From IMG/VR virus record IMGVR_UViG_3300007541_009914, positions 1-25,035 of that record: a DNA stretch of 25,035 nt; one strand, written 5' to 3'. The position numbers were made by a program, and so were the translations under genes. This DNA is from a virus. The notes beneath the pieces are model-generated. The model saw only the letters and a list, made by a program, of their open reading frames with translations, ran no database searches and was not told the origin of the DNA. Numbering within the stretch: the stretch's first letter is position 1; each line of letters starts with the position of its first letter. This document shows, one piece after another, positions 22,005 to 25,035 of this stretch.

Positions 22005-22315
22005 TCATCTTTATAGACATTGATGATACGATATGTAAACTACATTCGCCAGTGGACTATGAATCGGCAGTGCCGATCATACCCGCAATTGAAAAAGCCA
22101 ATGCTCTATATGATGAAGGCCATACTATAATTTATTGGACGGCTCGAGGAACGGGTAGCGGAACTGATTGGCGCGAATTGACAGAATCTCAATTTAAGAA
22201 GTGGGGAGTCAAATATCATGAGCTAAGATTTGGAAAACCCATCTATGATCTCTTTATCGATGATAAAAATATGAATTCAGCAGAATGGCACTTAAAGGGG
22301 GTAAACACATATTAG
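22001..22315 (+). CDS. Small HAD-superfamily phosphatase-like protein
   Basis: 104 aa with all HAD motifs: I, FIDIDDTIC with nucleophile Asp6 and acid/base Asp8; II, IIYWTARG (Thr47); III, Lys79 in FGKPIYDLF; IV, FIDDKN (Asp87, Asp88). It has no cap domain, as in KdsC-like or capsule-biosynthesis phosphatases of about this size. In a nonulosonate pathway it could remove the phosphate from a 9-phosphate sugar (NeuB products formed from ManNAc-6-P-like substrates) or act on a sugar phosphate precursor. Which substrate is inference. Coupled to both neighbours by overlaps of 4 and 31 nt. Confidence 0.82.
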   Translation: MIIFIDIDDTICKLHSPVDYESAVPIIPAIEKANALYDEGHTIIYWTARGTGSGTDWRELTESQFKKWGVKYHELRFGKPIYDLFIDDKNMNSAEWHLKGVNTY

Positions 22316-22911
22316 TCTTAGGTAATTCTCCTCAAATCAACGAGATTGACTTTGATCGATTAGACCCGTCCGTGATCACGTTAGGTGTAAATAGAATCTG
22401 GCTCAAACACAAACCCGACTATCTATTTTTTCACGACTATGATATCGTTCAAGAATTAGGGGCGCATCCTGAACTGCTTGCCCAATTGCAAGATACTTCT
22501 GAGATCTACTCAAGTGATTGGTTAAGGGCCAGCAAAAAACCCATACCCAATTGGGTAAATGTGTATAACCGTCAAGTCAACACGCGTCGAATGTTTCCTG
22601 ACTCTGTAACAACGGCTATGTTACTTTTTTCAACTCATTATGAAAAGATTAATGACTGTACATTTTACATTGCTGGAGTTCCGTTAAAATGGTGTAGTCC
22701 TAGTCACTTTTGGAAGCAATTAGATTACCCTAATGCCCTAAATAAAAATCAAAGTAATTGGTATGACCCTAGATTTCAACGAGTCATACATAATTTTAAA
22801 AGATTACGCAATATCGGCTTTCGAATGGTTTCGGCGACCCCTCATTCCGAACTTAATCGATTCTTAAGATTCGAAAATATCGAAAATCTCTATATTAAAG
22901 GGAAACCCTAA
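22285..22911 (+). CDS. DUF115/Maf-like glycosyltransferase, last gene of the glycan module
   Basis: 208 aa. ILVLGNSPQINEIDFDRLDP (about 9-28), then VITLGVNRIWLKHKPDYLFFHDYD, repeats the pattern of the first gene of the module (G-x-G/N-x-S ... GVN ... P-x-Y-x-x-x-x-D). SVTTAMLLFSTHYEKINDCTFYIAGVPL is the second block. The family includes flagellin Maf transferases and resembles sialyltransferases. It differs enough from the 10668 gene that the two probably use different acceptors. Its start lies 31 nt inside the HAD-like gene, and its 3' end overlaps the convergent spike gene by 17 nt with no terminator between. Confidence 0.62.
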   Translation: MALKGGKHILVLGNSPQINEIDFDRLDPSVITLGVNRIWLKHKPDYLFFHDYDIVQELGAHPELLAQLQDTSEIYSSDWLRASKKPIPNWVNVYNRQVNTRRMFPDSVTTAMLLFSTHYEKINDCTFYIAGVPLKWCSPSHFWKQLDYPNALNKNQSNWYDPRFQRVIHNFKRLRNIGFRMVSATPHSELNRFLRFENIENLYIKGKP

Positions 22912-23686
22912 CCGTCTTAGATAGCATGGCTTCCCTGGCCGTCTCAACGATTCCGCTTACCGCTCCAGGAGTCGGTGGAAACTTGCCGTCCACTGCGGCT
23001 GCCATGCCTATCAATAGTGCATACAATTTGTCTCCAAGCACGGCTGGTCCTTTTACCGGATTGTGACCCAAATCCACAAAATTACCATTTAACCAAATGG
23101 AATTGGAAGCAGCTTCAATTTCACTACCTGCTGTTGCTTCAATCCTTGAGTTTGAATGTATAGTAATTGTTCCTCCTTGCAGAGTTATGGATGATTGAGA
23201 TTGATCATGTTCGATATTGATCGACTTATCCCTAGCAATGTTTATTCGGGATCCCTTTAATTGCAGAGTAAGACCTTTGCTGAGGGTAAACCAAATCTTA
23301 AGTTCCTCGTCCCCATCAAAAAGAACAATATGCGAACCTAGATATTCTCCCTCCTTGCCCAACTCCTCGCGCACGTCTTCAGCAATCTCATGCAACGAAT
23401 AATATTCTGGAGAGTATGGATTTCCATTATCGAATCGTACAGCAACAATCGATCCTTTTTTAGGCACAGATAATGATCCTCCGCGACCGTCCTGACCAAA
23501 AAAGGAGCTCTTTTGTTTTGGATATGCCCACGGCAGGTCCTCAACATCGAGTCCATCGTGAATGCTGACCACTCTTATTCGAGCTCTGCCCTCTTTTCGA
23601 GGATCATTTGGATCTTCAATTATACCTAAGAATTGTTTGTCTAGTAAGTCCGACGCTCGTTTATCTATATCGTGATTCTGGTCCAT
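22895..23686 (-). CDS. 5: Baseplate central spike protein (gp5/gpV-like OB fold plus beta-helix), no lysozyme domain
   Basis: 263 aa. The N-terminal OB-fold signature FLGIIEDPNDPRKEGRARIRVV (about 19-40) with DLPWAYP (51-57) and VPKKGSIVAVRFDNGNP is that of contractile-tail spike proteins (T4 gp5 N-terminal domain, P2 gpV, VgrG). A beta-rich middle and a beta-helix-like stretch (about 150-215: RINIARDKSINIEHDQSQSS, TITIHSNSRIEATAGSEIEA, SIWLNGNFVDLG) would form the trimeric needle. T4 gp5 carries a lysozyme domain between these parts; here it is missing, while a lysozyme gene stands alone at 3954-4769. The C-terminus (VETAREAMLSKTVRVSL) is helical. The start lies 30 nt after the upstream baseplate gene. 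Confidence 0.85.
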   Translation of the reverse strand: MDQNHDIDKRASDLLDKQFLGIIEDPNDPRKEGRARIRVVSIHDGLDVEDLPWAYPKQKSSFFGQDGRGGSLSVPKKGSIVAVRFDNGNPYSPEYYSLHEIAEDVREELGKEGEYLGSHIVLFDGDEELKIWFTLSKGLTLQLKGSRINIARDKSINIEHDQSQSSITLQGGTITIHSNSRIEATAGSEIEAASNSIWLNGNFVDLGHNPVKGPAVLGDKLYALLIGMAAAVDGKFPPTPGAVSGIVETAREAMLSKTVRVSL

Positions 23687-23716
23687 GTAATTTTATATCA
23701 AGTTTTAAGTCAAAGT

Positions 23717-24778
23717 TTAATCATTTCCATAAATATTTCCAAGATTATTTGGACTTGGATTTAAAAACTGACTTGCTGCCTGTAAGGAAGGATTTATTAG
23801 GCCTCCAACCTGAGCAAATGCATTCTGTAGGGCTTCTCCAGCATTAGTAATATTATCTCCAATCACAGGCAGTCCACTTAAGAACGAACCCACGTTTTGA
23901 GCAGCGGTTCCTAGGTTTTGAGCAGACCATGGATTTCTGATATTCGTTTTGATCGGATCGTCAAATAATCTAGTTCCATTTGCATATTCGCTCTCCTCCT
24001 CAAAGTAACCAACGTTTATTTTAAAGCTATTTGATGCCATTTCAGTCTTGCCGTTTGTTAGCGCAACGCTTAATCTATTTCCTCCTGAAAAACTTTCAGA
24101 AAAATCAAATTCGCATTGTCTGCATCTAAATTTGACAAATCCATACTGCTCCATTACATTAGATAATACATTACCGCTTCCTGTAATATTACTTAAGAGC
24201 CCAGTATTAATTCCTAGAGTATTTGCAACATTACCCGCGACTCCAGGTAATCTATATCTAAGGTTTCTTGCTTCGGCTATGTAAATGTCCATTGAAAACC
24301 ATCTTAAGTTATCGGGAACTCTTTCTCTCATGTACCTCTTATCATAAATCGCATTACGATATATGTCAGCCATTTGAGCGATTCGAAGATCGACCGCTTC
24401 TAGAGTATTGATGGTCAGCGTTACTCCTTTGTTTGCTTTATCAATATTCGTCCCGGCTTGCCACATTTTATCGAGTCCGGATATCTCTTGAAAATACCAT
24501 GGAGCATTAAATGTAAGATATCTAAGTATTTCCCTAAATGTGACAATTCCATTTTGCTGAGCAGTATATCCTCTACTCTCTAGAAAATCAGCGGCACTGT
24601 TTTCAGAGCGATTAAAGAGTGGAGACTCCCATAGGTGATTTCCAGTAAGGGAACTTGAATTTTCTCCAAAATTAAAATCTAAAGCAAATGTCAAATAAGT
24701 CGGCTCATCATATGGGTCAACATATATGCCTTTTCTAAAATTATCAGTCTTTCTCTTTATTCCATAAAAATTATGCAT
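23717..24778 (-). CDS. Putative baseplate / tail-tube-junction protein
   Basis: 353 aa. The start MHNFYGIKRK lies 2 nt after the previous gene. Readable features are PTYLTFALDFNFG (about 26-38), SPLFNRSENSAADFLESRGY, a long alpha/beta middle with FREILRYLTFNAPWYFQEISGLDKMW, a beta block FVKFRCRQCEFDFSESFSGG ... FKINVGYFEEESEY (strands like a tail-tube-type fold) and a low-complexity, Asn/Gly/Ala-rich tail (about 275-353). Length and position next to the spike fit T4 gp48/gp54-type proteins that start the tail tube on the baseplate, but I see no decisive motif, so this rests mainly on context. Confidence 0.6.
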   Translation of the reverse strand: MHNFYGIKRKTDNFRKGIYVDPYDEPTYLTFALDFNFGENSSSLTGNHLWESPLFNRSENSAADFLESRGYTAQQNGIVTFREILRYLTFNAPWYFQEISGLDKMWQAGTNIDKANKGVTLTINTLEAVDLRIAQMADIYRNAIYDKRYMRERVPDNLRWFSMDIYIAEARNLRYRLPGVAGNVANTLGINTGLLSNITGSGNVLSNVMEQYGFVKFRCRQCEFDFSESFSGGNRLSVALTNGKTEMASNSFKINVGYFEEESEYANGTRLFDDPIKTNIRNPWSAQNLGTAAQNVGSFLSGLPVIGDNITNAGEALQNAFAQVGGLINPSLQAASQFLNPSPNNLGNIYGND

Positions 24779-24780
24779 CC

Positions 24781-25035
24781 TTAATCAATTGTTTTAGACG
24801 GTTTCCAATCTCGTTTCGTTAGGAAAAGTTCAGTATATAATAAGTTCGGATCTAACCGGTCATACCAATATTTTGCTCCCTGAACATAGTAATAATCCGT
24901 AAGCTGACTATCAGGTAACTGTTCATCTAGCGAATAATCAGAAGAAGCTTTTTTATTTTGTTTAGTCTGATCGTTATCCGTCGCTTTTAAAATCTCCTCA
25001 GCCTTTTGAATGGTTACTAATAGGGGAACTGAGAA
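24781..25035 (-). CDS. Tail/baseplate protein, C-terminal 84 residues (5' end outside window)
   Basis: The frame is open on the minus strand to the window edge and ends with TAA 2 nt before the next gene. Visible order: an N-terminal stretch VPLLVTIQKAEEILKA, a polar low-complexity linker (TDNDQTKQNKKASSDYSL), then LTDYYYVQGAKYWYDRLDPN and LLYTELFLTKRDWKPS. A strand pair of the form YYxVxGxxxxY ... YTELxLxRR also ends many baseplate hub proteins (late-control D/gp27-like), so a hub component is possible, but support is thin. Confidence 0.5.
   Translation of the reverse strand, partial: FSVPLLVTIQKAEEILKATDNDQTKQNKKASSDYSLDEQLPDSQLTDYYYVQGAKYWYDRLDPNLLYTELFLTKRDWKPSKTID

Noticed and set aside
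22285-22315. Frameshift or fusion between the HAD-like and DUF115-like genes
   Set aside because: Both proteins look complete, so the 31-nt overlap is best read as tight gene packing.

Overview
The window looks like part of the genome of a large, distantly T4-like myovirus. It carries a type II topoisomerase of the T4 gp39/gp52 kind, a gp23-like major capsid protein, a gp21-like prohead protease joined to a scaffold, a gp5-like baseplate spike and further baseplate genes. These are packed nearly end to end with frequent 1-14 nt overlaps. I found no tRNA, rRNA, CRISPR array or insertion sequence. Almost no gene start has a Shine-Dalgarno sequence; starts lie in A/T-rich contexts, often ending ATATTATG or AATAATATG. 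With GTG and TTG also used as starts, this suggests a host with SD-independent initiation, such as a Bacteroidota member (inference).

Layout. (1) 1-3861, + strand: C-terminal part of the topoisomerase large subunit, the topoisomerase medium subunit, an IMP dehydrogenase/GMP reductase family enzyme and a hypothetical gene, closed by a clear hairpin terminator (3887-3910). (2) 3925-5242, + strand: a late-type promoter (GATAAATAAT), a lysozyme whose N-terminus looks like a prohead-protease cleavage signal, and a multi-pass membrane protein. (3) 5225-10603, - strand, the head module: a DnaJ-like chaperone, the protease-scaffold polyprotein (its own GATAAATAAT promoter), the major capsid protein and a strand-specific terminator, then a third GATAAATAAT promoter driving two small genes. 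(4) 10668-22911, + strand: about eighteen genes for making and transferring an acidic surface sugar. They include a CMP-nonulosonate synthetase-like and a NeuB-like enzyme, a shortened DegT-type aminotransferase, two GNAT acetyltransferases, a hexapeptide acyltransferase, a HAD phosphatase, many glycosyltransferases, and two DUF115/Maf-like proteins at the two ends. The centre of this island (about 13375-19195) is much richer in A+T and uses mostly AGA for arginine, suggesting later acquisition or replacement inside an older module. (5) 22895-25035, - strand: a baseplate spike, a probable baseplate/tail-tube protein and the end of another tail gene.

The most interesting signals are: the phage-encoded nonulosonate glycan system; an 11 x 14-residue scaffold repeat in which most units carry a candidate protease cleavage site; a probable in-frame nested scaffold gene (a lambda C/Nu3-like arrangement in a T4-like phage); and a matching IFEQAT/IYEQAT site in capsid protein and lysozyme, which suggests a lysozyme targeted to and processed in the prohead.
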